From contig BCIA01000007.1 in NCBI GenBank assembly GCA_001599815.1, forward strand, positions 1,240,001 to 1,304,000: 64,000 nucleotides of DNA, written 5' to 3'. Below, one piece after another: positions 39,200 to 50,078 of this stretch. The DNA comes from Furcasterigmium furcatum (taxonomy: Eukaryota; Ascomycota; Sordariomycetes; Glomerellales; Plectosphaerellaceae). Numbering within the stretch: the first letter of the stretch is position 1; each line of letters starts with the position of its first letter. The position numbers were made by a program, and so were the translations under genes. The notes beneath the pieces were generated by a model. It was not told the DNA's origin and ran no database searches. It saw nothing but the letters and a program-made list of their open reading frames with translations.

Positions 39200-40719
39200 C
39201 TACCTGAACTCCTCGATGAACTTCCTGTGGAACTCGACGATGCGCCCCGTCCACTCGGTGCCGGGGGCCAGGAACGTGGTGCGGAAGTGCAGCGTGCCCT
39301 CCTTCTGACCGAACCCGGAGCCGGGCACGACGCAGACGCCCGTGGCCTCGAGCATGCGGAGGCAGTAGAGCTCGTCGACGGTCCTGCCCTCCTTCTTGGC
39401 GGCCTCGACAGCCTTGGCGGGCAGGGTGATGGTGGGGAAGAGGTACATGCTTCCCTGGGGCGGGTCGCACTTGACGCCCTCCATCTGCTCGAAGGCCTTG
39501 TGCAGGGCGTTGGCGCGCTCCTTTAGGCCGTTGAGGATGCCGTTGTACTCCTTGTCGTAGAGGGGGAAGCTGGGCTCGCCCTCGCGCGGGGGGTTGACCA
39601 TGAGCTCGACGAGGCACTGGCCGACGACGGGGGCGCAGAGGGTGATGCTGACGAACTTGTAGATATTCGCCTCGACCTCGGGGTCGAAGCCGACGAGCTC
39701 GAAGTAGCCGCCGCGGTGGCCGCACTCGCCGACCATGCCCTTGGAAATGGAGTGTAGGGAGGCGAGCTCGACGTGGTCGTACTTGCCGGGGGAGTCGGCC
39801 TGCATGTCGCGGAGGATCTGCTTGAAGGAGTAGAAGCGGCCCTCGAAGACGTTGGTCTGGTAGACCTCGTCGGCGAGGACGACGAGCTCATTCTCGGCGG
39901 CGAAGTCGAGGATGGCGCGGATGTTGTCCTTGGGGAGCGAGGCGCCGGTGGGGTTTCCGGGGTTGATGACGACGAGGGCGCGGACGTCGGTGCCGGCGTC
40001 CTTGGCCTGCTGGTACGCGGCGCGGATGGTGTCGAGGTCGGTGCCCCAGCCGGCGGCCTCGTCGAGGTAGTAGGGGACGCACCGGGCGTTGAGGACGGAC
40101 AGGGTCGCGGTATAGAGGGGGTACTGGGGGATCGGAACGAGGACGCCGGACTCGGGGCCGGAGCAGATGACGTGCAGCAGGGTGTTCACGCCGGAGGAGG
40201 CGCCGCCGGAGAGGTAGATCTTGGCAGGGTCGGCGGGGTGTCCGTCACGGCCTGTGACTCAGAGTCAGGAAAGTCGAACACCAGGGGAGGGGAGTTAGGG
40301 GCTCTCGTACGCTCAATGAACTTGGCAATGCTGTCCTTGATGGCAGGCACGCCGGCGCTGGCACTGTAGGCGCCCACGGAGCCGACCTTGCTCAGAAGCC
40401 ACCTCGCACGCTCAATGACATCGGTCTGGTAGCCGAGGTGGCTGACGAGGACGTCCTCCTTCTCAAGCAGCTGGGGATTCTCGACCAGACTCAGGACCTG
40501 GCGGAAGAAGGTGATAGGCTTCTGGTCGAGCTGCTGGGGGTTGCCGATGTTGGCGGAGATGACCTGGTCGAAGGGCAGGTCCTTGTCGCCCCGGGCGAGC
40601 TTGGCTCGGTACTCCTCCGATCGGACGGCGAGCTCGCCTCTCACGGCGTACTTTGCCTCGACGACATGGGGGTTGATGTTGTTGATATTCAACCGCTGCT
40701 TGTGACTCGTGGCCGACAT
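39200..40719 (-). CDS. alanine aminotransferase
   Basis: Two exons, 40719-40311 and 40251-39200, join in phase to 486 residues from the Met MSATSHKQRLNINNIN. It interconverts alanine and 2-oxoglutarate with pyruvate and glutamate using PLP. Landmarks are HVVEAKYAVRGELAVR, VISANIGNPQQLDQKPITFF, YSASAGVPAIKDSIAKFIE, IYLSGGASSGVNTLL, VVINPGNPTGASLP, LADEVYQTNVF and the Schiff-base Lys in SLHSISKGMVGECGHRGGY. The frame stays open upstream to a Met at 41031, and this extension ends in an Arg/Ser/Thr-rich stretch (RTFNSNTAASVVTARRP) that looks like a mitochondrial presequence. Two forms, mitochondrial and cytosolic, from one gene are therefore plausible. A GT-AG pair within the extension would also allow a 5' UTR intron. 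Confidence 0.93.
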
Positions 40720-42888
40720 GGTCCTGGTCTGTGTGGCGGCGCCGAGGACAGTGAATCTCGTGGTGGTGGTAGGGCGACGAGCAGTAACGACGGAGGCGGC
40801 AGTGTTGCTGTTGAATGTTCGGCGAGGCGGGGCAGATCGCGGGGTTGTATCTGGAAATCCTCCAACGTTAACAACCAAGGAATTCTTCTCGGTCCACTTC
40901 AAGTCACGGTAGCGGCGGCTGGCGCGCGGGATCCGCTTCCAGACGGCGAAAAAGGGACTAACAAGTACGTAGTAGGTAGCGGATAACGCAAGAGAAAATG
41001 GGAGAAGACGGAGGGCTCGCAGCACTAGCAATTGGTGTGTTTTGGGAGAGGCTCAAAGACCAAGGAGGAGGGAGCAAGATAAGAGAGGCCGGGCATATGG
41101 AAGGATCATGCGTTGCCGTCCGTCAATCGTGGTGGTGGTGGTCCGTCAAGGCAAAAGCGACATGCCATCATCCTCCGACTCAAGCTCGCGGCTGTGGATG
41201 GGATGAGGCCATGCCTAAATACATCAGCGCATATTTGCCGCGGTCAGTCCTGTCGCCTGATGTTGGCAGCAGAGCGGCAGGCGGACAGGCGGGCAACCCA
41301 CCCCCCAACTTCCCAAGAGGCGTCGAGTCCAGCCCAGTCAGTCAGGGCGTCATCGTCGTGTGTAACGAATTCGTCCCTGGATCTGCTGCTGGATCTGCGG
41401 CACATCCCGGGCGTGGTGGGCGTGGGCGTGCTTCGAAAAAGGGTCCGAAACCGGGGCAAGCCGGAAAGCTGTCTCGACATGCCGATGCTTTCCTCTCGGC
41501 TCGGGGGCGGCGTCCGGGCGGCCTGTGGCACAAGACTCTCGAGTCCGTCTTACGGCCGTGGGTCTTGTGCCCTGTTGTCCTGACTCATTGGAGTTGCACA
41601 TCCGCCCTTTGCTGCTCGGCGATGCCCGAGCTCTTCGGGAGTATATCCGTGGGGGCCGTGGACGGTGGACGCTCGAGGGACGAAGGAAGCCAAGACAGGG
41701 AATCGCGGGATGATGCTACTTAGCAAATCCGTCTGCATGAGTGACAGCAATAGTGCAGGGCGGCAGGGCAACAAGGTAACCCAATGCGAAACGAGGCTGC
41801 TGTGGAGAACTGTCCGCCTGAAGGGCATCGAGTGTCATTTGTAGAACATACCCAGGGGTCTGTGACTGCTCAGCAGCCAGGCCTGGCTGCCGACCGCTCG
41901 ATCGCATCGCGACCGCAGCGTGGCGCCGAGTGTTCGGCCGGTCGCAAGGGAGGACGTCGACATGGTTCTGGCGGCGGTGGTGATGATGACGACGATGATG
42001 ACAGATGTGTCGTGAGCTGTCCTCTGCTTCGAGGGGCGAGCTGTTGGGGAGGAATGATGACGGTGTAAGCTGGTCTTCTGGTTGTGCCCTCAGCACCGCC
42101 CTCGAACCTCGAAGCAGCCGTTTGAGACGCGGCGTCAGGCGACCGGGTACCAATGGAGATGATGGCAGCGAAGTGATGGTTAGAAAAAAGGCAGACAGAC
42201 GAGAGGTGTGGTCGCGTCAAGGCGAGACCCTTTCCTCTTAATTGCGACTGGGCTGGGCGTCAGTCATCCCCTCGTCCTCCACTGTCTTGTCTCGTGCCTC
42301 ACCGACCTGTGTGCCCTGCCCTGGCCGCCCCTCCCGGTCGGGCTGCCTTTGTTGAGAACCCTAGGTAGCTTTCGTGTCCGCGGAAGACACCAGACCGCGC
42401 TCTAGACCTTGTCCCTGGGGCTTGACCCGTTTGATAACGGTCGCAGTGATGGGGAAATTCGCTGGACTGCCGCGTGCTGATAAGGATGCTGCTCAATTGG
42501 GAGTCCACACCGAGCGAATGCCCTGCAGAAGCGGGGCGAGGGTCTCGTCTTTTGCCTGAACGTGAACAATAGAAAAGACTCGATTCGTGGGATTCCTCGT
42601 CGCGGGCCTCGAGCTTGCCAGGGGAGCTCCAGCGTCTCCGGTCGGTCGGTGATTGAGCTTTGTTGAAGCTCCCCCTGTTCAGAGGCGGGGAACCTTCCGC
42701 AGCTCTGGAACGGTGGGGTACGTCCTTCCATTACAGCTACCGCCTGCCACCAGCTGCCATCCCCCGGCCCCGGCGCTTCAATCACCCGATGAACCTGTCG
42801 CCGATCCCAAAAACTTCCAATTCGCGACCACTGTCCAGACATCTCGTGATCCCACGTCCAGCAGTCGCAACGGCGCCAGATCCTCACA
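40720..42888. promoter_or_regulatory. long divergent intergenic region
   Basis: Almost 2.2 kb between the alanine aminotransferase (-) and the bL33m gene (+). The first 312 bases are an in-frame extension of the aminotransferase. A 241-codon open frame (40998-41723 +) is GC-rich low complexity without family resemblance and is not called. A GAT/GAC trinucleotide tract lies at 41971-42003. Confidence 0.45.
41971..42003 (+). repeat. imperfect GNN/GAT-GAC trinucleotide tract
   Basis: Eleven consecutive imperfect triplets in intergenic DNA: gcggcggtgg, then tgatgatgac and gacgatgatg. It is a short microsatellite with no coding role apparent. Confidence 0.5.
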
Positions 42889-43189
42889 ATGGCAAAGAAG
42901 AGTACGCCCACTCCCTCCAGGCAATCAATCCCTCCGTAACTGACTGATATTTCCCCCTCCAGCCAAGTCCCGCATCATCACGGTGCGCCTCCTCTCCATG
43001 GCCATGACCGGCTACTTCTACACATTCAACCGCGTCCGCGCCGCAACACCCCTCAGCATGCTCAAATACGACCCCATCAGTATGCCACACGCACCTCTAA
43101 TAACGTTACAAGTTCTCTTCTGACTCACAATCTTCTCAGTCCGGAGAAAGGTCCTCTTCCTCGAGCAGAGGCGCAAGGGAAACAAATGA
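42889..43189 (+). CDS. MRPL39: mitochondrial large-subunit ribosomal protein bL33m (yeast Mrpl39)
   Basis: Three tiny exons, 42889-42901 (13 nt), 42963-43079 and 43140-43189, join in phase to 59 residues; the gene is too short and split for simple open-frame calling. The product begins MAKKTKSRIITVRLLSMAMT and goes on through FYTFNRVR, PLSMLKYDPI and KVLFLEQRRKGNK, which is the bL33 pattern (SMLKYDP and FLE-RR ends). It is a structural protein of the mitochondrial 54S subunit near the E site. Both introns are 60-61 bp with GTACG/GTATG donors and CAG acceptors. The protein is strongly basic, as expected. There is no separate presequence, normal for this small protein. Confidence 0.93.
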
Positions 43190-43551
43190 TCGCACCACCC
43201 GACGACCGACCGACCCCAAGGCCACATGTATCATAATGACACCAACAACCCGGCGTTTTGTCTTTTTGCATATCCTCTGTAAATCACGGAGGAGGGGGGA
43301 GAGAACGGCATTGTACAACAGCACCGACCGCGCGACCTCGTCACCGCCGGCCATAGACGCAGAATCATCTCGATGTGATAGGGCTATATCTGCTTCGAAG
43401 CAGCAAAATACCATGGTCCAGCATTCCTCCCACCTCAATTTAGGTACCCCGAAATCCATGCCACGAGAGCTGCGCTAGAAGTATGCGGCAGAATCGAAAG
43501 AATATTCCCCAAAATGGTCCCGACATATCCGTGACGAATGACCCTCCGTAC
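43190..43551. other. convergent spacer between bL33m and the coiled-coil gene
   Basis: 362 bp between two stop codons; probable 3' UTRs only. Nothing recognised. Confidence 0.4.
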
Positions 43552-46500
43552 CTAGGCCTCCTGGGCGTGCTGCTGTTTATTCGGCGACAGCCTCTTCTGG
43601 ACTTGGCTGCGTGTTCTTCCGGCATTCGGGCGCTGCCGCTTCCTCTCTCGTTCAATCTGATCCTCCTCCCTAGCACCGCCCTCTGTAGCGGCGCTCTCGA
43701 GGCTCTTGCCCCCCCCTTTGCGCTTCGCGCGTTGCCCAACCTCGGTGTGGTTCTTTGGTCCTGCAGGTAACTGCGATTCGTGTGTCTCCGACTTCCAGAC
43801 CGCTAAAGTTGTCAGCGTGTCCGTGTCCTTTTCCGTAGCCGCCCGGCCGACGAGCATGGTCTTTATGCATTGCACTGCACCCAGACCTCCTGGCCCCTGG
43901 TTCTTGGGCTTCCCCTCCACCGGCTTGCTGAAAGCCCTGTGGCCACTCTGGCTGCCCGAGAATGGATCTGCTAGGGCAGGCTGGGACCCTGCCTCTTCGG
44001 CATCGCCCAGGGAAGACTGGCTGTCCCCTATTTCTGTGTTCCTGCTGGCCCGAAGGATTGGCTTTTCGGGCGCCATCATGCGTCTATTCATGCGTTCCTT
44101 GGCCGGGGCCATCGCTGGAGCTCCAGGCATCTCCCCATCTCGACTTGGTGTTCGAAGAATAACTTGTTTGTCTGCCGGGGCTGTCATCTGGGTGGAAGGC
44201 TGACCGACCTCGAACCCCTTGTTTCCTGAGGTCGCTGCCTTGGTGGCCTCATTCGGTGCAACTGCTAGCACTTCAGTTGATCCGTCCCGGCCATGGACCA
44301 TCAAGTCTTGATAAGCCGTCGCCTGTAGCTTCTCGACTTCCAGTGTTTCACTGACGCACTTCTCCTGAGTGGTAAACAGCACCGTCTGGAGCTCGACCAG
44401 AGTTCGGAACAGCATCTCCATCTCCCGGATATCTGCTGTTTCGTCGGCAAGCTTTCTGACATACTTCTGCATCCCATCCAGTTGTTGCATTGTGCGTTCC
44501 ATGCTCTTGAGGCCGCCCGTTACAGCATTTGCCGATGCCGGCGATGAGCTAGGCGGGCTTCCTTTGAGCCTCTGGGTCAGATTCACGATGCGCTGCTCAG
44601 CAACTTGCAGCTGCCGGCGCAGATCAGCCGCTGTGGCAGCTGACGCAGCCTGCAGATGCGATAGTTTGCCCTTCACTTCGCTCAGTTGCTGCAAGGTGTC
44701 GTCCCGGGAAACTCTGAGCTCATCAACCTGGACCTGTAGGTCAGGCTGCCCTGGCAGTTGGGGGTCATCCTCTGCTGGATGGCTTGCCTCAGACGCCACT
44801 AGCAAAGTGTTCTCCGTCTGCTTCCTCAACTTCATGGTTTCGGCGCTGTGCTTCTCATTTTCGACCCTCATGGCTTCACGAAGCTCTCCCAGCTGCTGAT
44901 CCTTCTTCTGGCATGTTGTGTGCAGTTGCTCCACGTCCCGTGCCGCCTTCTGTGCCGCCGTGGAGAGCGCTGCATCCATTGTCGCGGCTCTGGCACTCAG
45001 AGACTGGATGTCTTCTTCTTGCTGTTCTTTTACAGATAACAGGCGCTGAACCTCTCTGTGTGCTGCATCAAGATCGGTCATCAATTTGGTCTTTTCTTCG
45101 GTCACGGCCATGAGCTCGGAGCGCATCTCCGCTTCTCGTTCGCTGTGCGTCTGTTTCATGGTTTTCACTTCGCCTTGGAGAGTCTGGTCGATCCGTTTGA
45201 CGGTCTCCTCAAGGGACATCTGGGCAGTAGTAGATTCCTGGACGTCTGAACTGAGACTGTCATGATGTCAGCTATGGTGGCCAACACGAGCCACCGCCAT
45301 GACAACTGGTCGCTTCAATGATGCTCGTGTTCTTGGGACCGATCACGCTCTGAAAAAGGCAGCGAGTGTACTTACGAGTTCAAGGTACCGCTCAGACGGT
45401 ACTCCAGTTGCCCCAAGAACTGATGATGATCCTCTGGCCAAATCGTCGACGTTTGGAGGAGCGCCAAGATCTCATCAACCCTAGACCAGTGAGCTGATGA
45501 CTTGGGCAGGACAACCAAGGCTCTTACTTCTCTGGCAGGTCAGAATGTGCCTCCGATTGCTCGTCTCTGTCGGAAGCCTCCTGGGACTTCACAATTGCGG
45601 CACTCAGGCGGGACACAATGTCATCAAGGGACTGTTGGTTGGCCTTCTGGGTGTCCAGCTGCTGAAGAAGATTCGCGTTGATTTCTCGAGAGTCGTGCAA
45701 ACGCCTTTCCAATTCGCCGAATCGACCACGTAGCTCAGCGAGCTCATTCTCTGCTGCCTTGAGTCAGAATCGTACGGACAGGTGTGAGCTCGACCAACCT
45801 TGACTTTGTTTCTCGGTCTGTTTCTCACGATTGACCCGGATTGCTTCGTCGAGGGCCATCCTGGTTGCCTCAAGCCTGCGGGAGAGGCTCTCTTCTCTCT
45901 CCTGGCATTGTTGATCCATTTCCCGGCAAGCTCTCACAGCTTCCTCGCAATCCTGGTTTGACTGGATTGACACCGCCTGATGCTCCTCCATGATTTCGTT
46001 GAGGCGTTCCCGGAACTTGCTGCACCGCTCCGTCAACTCGCCTTTGACATACTCAACAGTTGCTTGAGATGCCTGAAGCTCCTGAGCCATCTGCTGCTCC
46101 CGACTCCTCAAGGTGTTTGACTCTGCCTCTGCCACCTCGATGCGCTTTTGGAGGCGGGAAGCCTGGATTTTGAGACCTTCATTCACCTTCTTCATCTTGT
46201 CCCACTCCTCGATGGTGGTTTTCAGTTGCTCCTTTCCGCAAGAGATCCTTTCATTGGCCTTAGACTGACTCGCTTCAAGAATCTTACATCGTTCTTCCAT
46301 CTTTTTCAATTCCTCGCGGAGGTTGTTCTTTTGGGCGTCGATGGCTCGTAGGTTGCCCTTCATTTGCGTTGATGGTGACTCGGATAGATTGGGGCCACGT
46401 CTTCGACGAGAGACGTTGGAGATTCGCGAGGCTGGGCGGGTTGAAGAACAATCTGAGCCAGGTACATCTGCCGCGTGATCGTGTGATCTGTGGTGTTCGT

Positions 46501-47404
46501 GGGACTTGTGATTGTGCCAGTCGTCTTTGGCACGCGAGTTGATGGGCCACTGCCCTGACTCGGGGATCAGACCAGACGCATGATCCATCGTGGCACTCGC
46601 ATGATGAGGCACAGAATTAGGGCGACGGTGTTGACTACGAGACTCGGCGGTTTCCTTGTTTCCACGTCTGAAATGGCGTGCTCCGTCATCATCGGAGCGC
46701 TTGCCCGTGATTTCACCAGGCAATGCCAAGTCTCCAATGGGTGCATGTTGACTGGCCTCACGGTGATTTTCATCATTGGGATGCGAGGCTTTTGATGTGA
46801 TGCGACGGTGCTCAATGCTGCTTGCTGAGGGCACTGTCGGATGGACATGATGCTGTGCTTCCACACGGCCTGGTGGCCTCCTTCCATGGTCGGCTGCGGG
46901 AGGGACCAAGTCGGGGCCTGAATAGGGGCTACTGGTCTCTGGACGTCTCCATTGTGGGCGGCTGTTCGATTCTCGAGTAGCTGCGGGAGCTTCAACTTCT
47001 TGGAGGTGGAACATCGATGCCGGTCGACGTCCAGAGAAATGATTGTTGCCGAACTTGGGTGCAGAAGCAAAGGTGTAGGCTTCTTCATCTCCTTGTGACA
47101 TTTCGTTGGCTTTGGAGAACCGTGTATTCTCTAGACGAAGACGTCCCTCCAGACTGTCTTGAGTTTCCAGAGCCAGGCTCGAGTCGGCGTACTGTGAATC
47201 TTCGAGAGCATCGAGGAAGTGTGACTCGATGACCTCGGGTACCGGATGAGAAGCCTCGATTACGGAGGTGTCACCGGTCAGGTCGGGAGACTTGGATGGC
47301 GGTTGCTCTCCAGGCTGTTCACCTGTGACTACGACATCATCCGAGACATCGGCTTGCTCCAGGCTTCCCACAGCGGGTGAGCCGCTCGGGCCCGGAGCAC
47401 CCAT
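43552..47404 (-). CDS. large coiled-coil protein of unknown function
   Basis: Four exons, 47404-45799, 45750-45528, 45480-45376 and 45256-43552, join in phase to 1,212 residues. The N-terminal 330 residues are polar and disordered, rich in Arg, His, Ser and Pro. Residues about 340-630 form long heptad-rich helix (NNLREELKKMEERCKILEAS, REQQMAQELQASQATVEYVK, SRRLEATRMALDEAIRVN), continuing across the small exons (NELAELRGRFGELERRLHD) to about 920. The C-terminal 290 residues are again disordered and end strongly basic (ERERKRQRPNAGRTRSQ). A disordered-coil-disordered layout occurs in synaptonemal, spindle-pole and septal proteins; I do not recognise a family. Joining across the frame changes is supported by phase and by unbroken heptads. 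No membrane segment. Confidence 0.78.
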
Positions 47405-49370
47405 AGCGAGGGTTGTAGTCGGGCAAAGAGGACGGCGTCAGGACGGTGGAGGAGGCGTGAAGTTGTCGAGTGTGGTGTGCTCAGATATTGACTGCTCCAG
47501 CACCGAGGGAGAGTGTCCAAGAATGGGTCAGGGCCCAGGCAAGTTGAAGCAAAAGAGCCCGAGATGTGTGAGGTGGTCAAACAGCAAGAAATCGGAGCCC
47601 CGAGACGGGATGTCTCGATCCATGATGGTGCAGGTCGGTGCTGCCTGCCCGCTGAAAAGTGAAGGTGTGGAGTGGTTTGGATGGCACTTTCCTGCCAGCG
47701 GACTCACGTCTTCGGTCATCACTTCCATCTAGGTATTCCCATGGGCAGGGCAGGCGAGAGCTCAGCGGAATGTGCCTGGAGACTCCCAAAAGATAATCCC
47801 CACTGCTTCGTGATGACTTCATCACTCCAGATTCTGTCGGGTCCTTGTTTGCGCTTTCTGTTCAGCGTCCGGCCTCCATCCATCCTACCTACTTCACGCC
47901 GAAGTATGCAACTTCCCTCTCCTCGCCCAGGAAAAGGAGGTCAGGCCATGCTTCTGGCATACCTTATTCCAGTACGCGACCTGAAGCACCCACCCAGGTT
48001 CTCGCTTCATGCACATCCATGGCCACGCGAAGCCCTCGCTCTGGGCTCTTACTCAGCTCTCGTCGAGCATGTACTTATGCTGCTCATACTACCTGGTACG
48101 TACCTTGCTGGTAACACTCCTTCCTCACAGTTTCAGCATCCCTTCCGAATGAGGGTAAGTATCATGCCGAGACAGAAAAGAGATGTGATCTAGTAGACGT
48201 CTACTTATGAGCCATCTTAACGCTTTCGAATATTGGGAAGAAGCGAGCAGGGAAGATGTGGGGGCCGGCGGGTGATCGAGATCAATCGTTGGCGGGCTGG
48301 TTTTCAGTCTCTGACGAGCGTGTAGCCACATATTTCGTCTTGGTCGAAGGGAAGAAGGACATGTATGTGAAACAGGCAGCGTGAGAGAAGACATTGACTC
48401 TAAACAGGTCGGTATTCAGGGACCTGCCTGGTCAGACGTCTGAGAGAAGTTGTCATGTTGACGAGCTTCAGTCCACGGAGCAACGCGCGAAACAAAACAT
48501 TGCTACAGTGAGGGGCTGTGGCATTTGGCCCGTCTTGGACCTCTCATGGCACCGCTAGGATCCGGTAGGCTTGCTCGCCCATCCGCATGTGATTCATCCC
48601 TCAACTTGCGTGTCGCGGAAAAGAAAGACGGAGGAAACTCTTTTCTGTCGATCTTGTTGGGTGCCCCAGAAACATTCAGGTGTCGACGCCGTGATGTGCC
48701 GTCACACTGAGCGTCGCATCAGTCGCCGTGATGCTAATGCGGTGACGACGGCCACATTCACAGTACACCGCAACGGCGCCTGACCGTCTCGATATATCTC
48801 GTGGCCCAAGGAACCCTGGGTGACAATCATGGTCAAAGCCCCGGCGAGCCGCCGACTATGGCCTCCCCCTGACCCCTGATTGGCCCGGCCCTGTGGCACC
48901 ATTCAGGGGTGCATCACAGATGGCGCCGCACGTCGGCGCTTCGAGCCACCAATTGACGCGCCCTGAGCCTATCTGGACCATCGTGAAGAAACCCGTACCG
49001 CCCAATCCTGCACCACGGCTGCGTGCTGCGCAGGGTGACTGCCGGAGGTGACGATGCAAATCCCGTCACAAACGGGGTGTTTCGTCGGCGCAGAGGGGCC
49101 CATGATAGGCCGCGGGAAGGGGGGGCGCTGGGGCTGGCGTGCACCTTGGTCCTGGGTTCGGGGCATGGCAGACATTGATATCATGCTGGGCGGGTGGTTT
49201 TCTTCGTCCTTTCACATTCAAAACGCAAACGCCTGACGCCGCTTGATGCCGGAGGACGTTGTGTCTGTCGAACTCTACCAGTACAACCTGAACGACCGTC
49301 TGTCTCGTCGCCTCTCACTTTGACAGTGAGACGAACACCACTCGCTAAACCACAACACAATACAGCCGAC
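47405..49370. other. intergenic region, divergent promoters
   Basis: About 2 kb. Minus-strand frames just upstream of 47404 (47329-47580 and 47528-47728) do not join in phase with the coiled-coil gene because a stop precedes its Met. No repeat, RNA gene or recognisable open frame was found. The last 150 bases are probably the leader of the membrane-protein gene. Confidence 0.4.
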
Positions 49371-49924
49371 ATGGCGACGCCAACGGAGCACGATTTCCCC
49401 CTCGCAACACACGAATTTACCCCCGCAGATGGCGTCGGTTCGCCTGACGGAGATGCTGGCACCGTAGACCGTGACTCCTACACCGAGGCCGGTAGTGATG
49501 ACTCTGGCGGCATGTACTTGCCCCAGGGCGCCCTGATCGCCATCATTGTTGTCGCGGCCGTCATTGCCGTCGTTGGTGGTACGTCTCCCTGCCCCTCTGC
49601 CACACACCTCAGGGACCCTGGTACTGACCGACCGTCCCCTCATCAGTGAGCACGGCCATCCTCTTCTACGTCGCTAAGAAGCGCGAGTGGAAGATGCGCG
49701 AGAAGTTCCGCCAGTCCGCCCGCAAGGTCGTCAACGCCCTCACGCCTCGCCGTAGCGAGTTCCCGAAGGAGGTCAAGAACTCGGTGCCAAAGGGAAGTAA
49801 GAGGGGGATCCGGCTGGACGACGTGCCACCGACGCCGAGGCTGCGCCCCGAGGACGTCGAGAAGGGGCTTGCCGTGCAGATTTCGGCCAAGGGCGGGCAT
49901 AAGAAGAAGTGGGGGCGGAAATGA
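49371..49924 (+). CDS. small single-pass membrane protein
   Basis: Two exons, 49371-49578 and 49647-49924, join in phase to 161 residues. The N-terminal 48 residues are acidic and lack a signal peptide. One membrane helix spans about 50-78 (PQGALIAIIVVAAVIAVVG continuing into VSTAILFYVAKK), with a Lys/Arg-rich stretch directly after it (KKREWKMREKFRQSARKV), so the C-terminus should face the cytosol. The remainder is basic and Pro-rich (RRSEFPKEV, DDVPPTPRLRPEDVE) and ends GGHKKKWGRK. The layout is typical of small conserved Pezizomycotina membrane proteins, but I know no function. Confidence 0.8.
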
Positions 49925-50078
49925 GCACCGGCAGGGCAGAGAAGTCGGCGTGGTTTCTTGAGCGAGCATTGCGAGTTCCCGGGTGTCATAGATCGGTCCA
50001 TGTCTGGTTCAGGTGTCAACAGGTTGCGCCTCTTTGCTGTATCATTATGCTCATTGGGTATCCGGAGTCCTGGCTGAA

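Noticed and set aside
40998..41723. 241-codon plus-strand open frame
   Set aside because: GC-rich low-complexity translation, no family resemblance, overlaps the 5' region of the aminotransferase; judged a chance frame.
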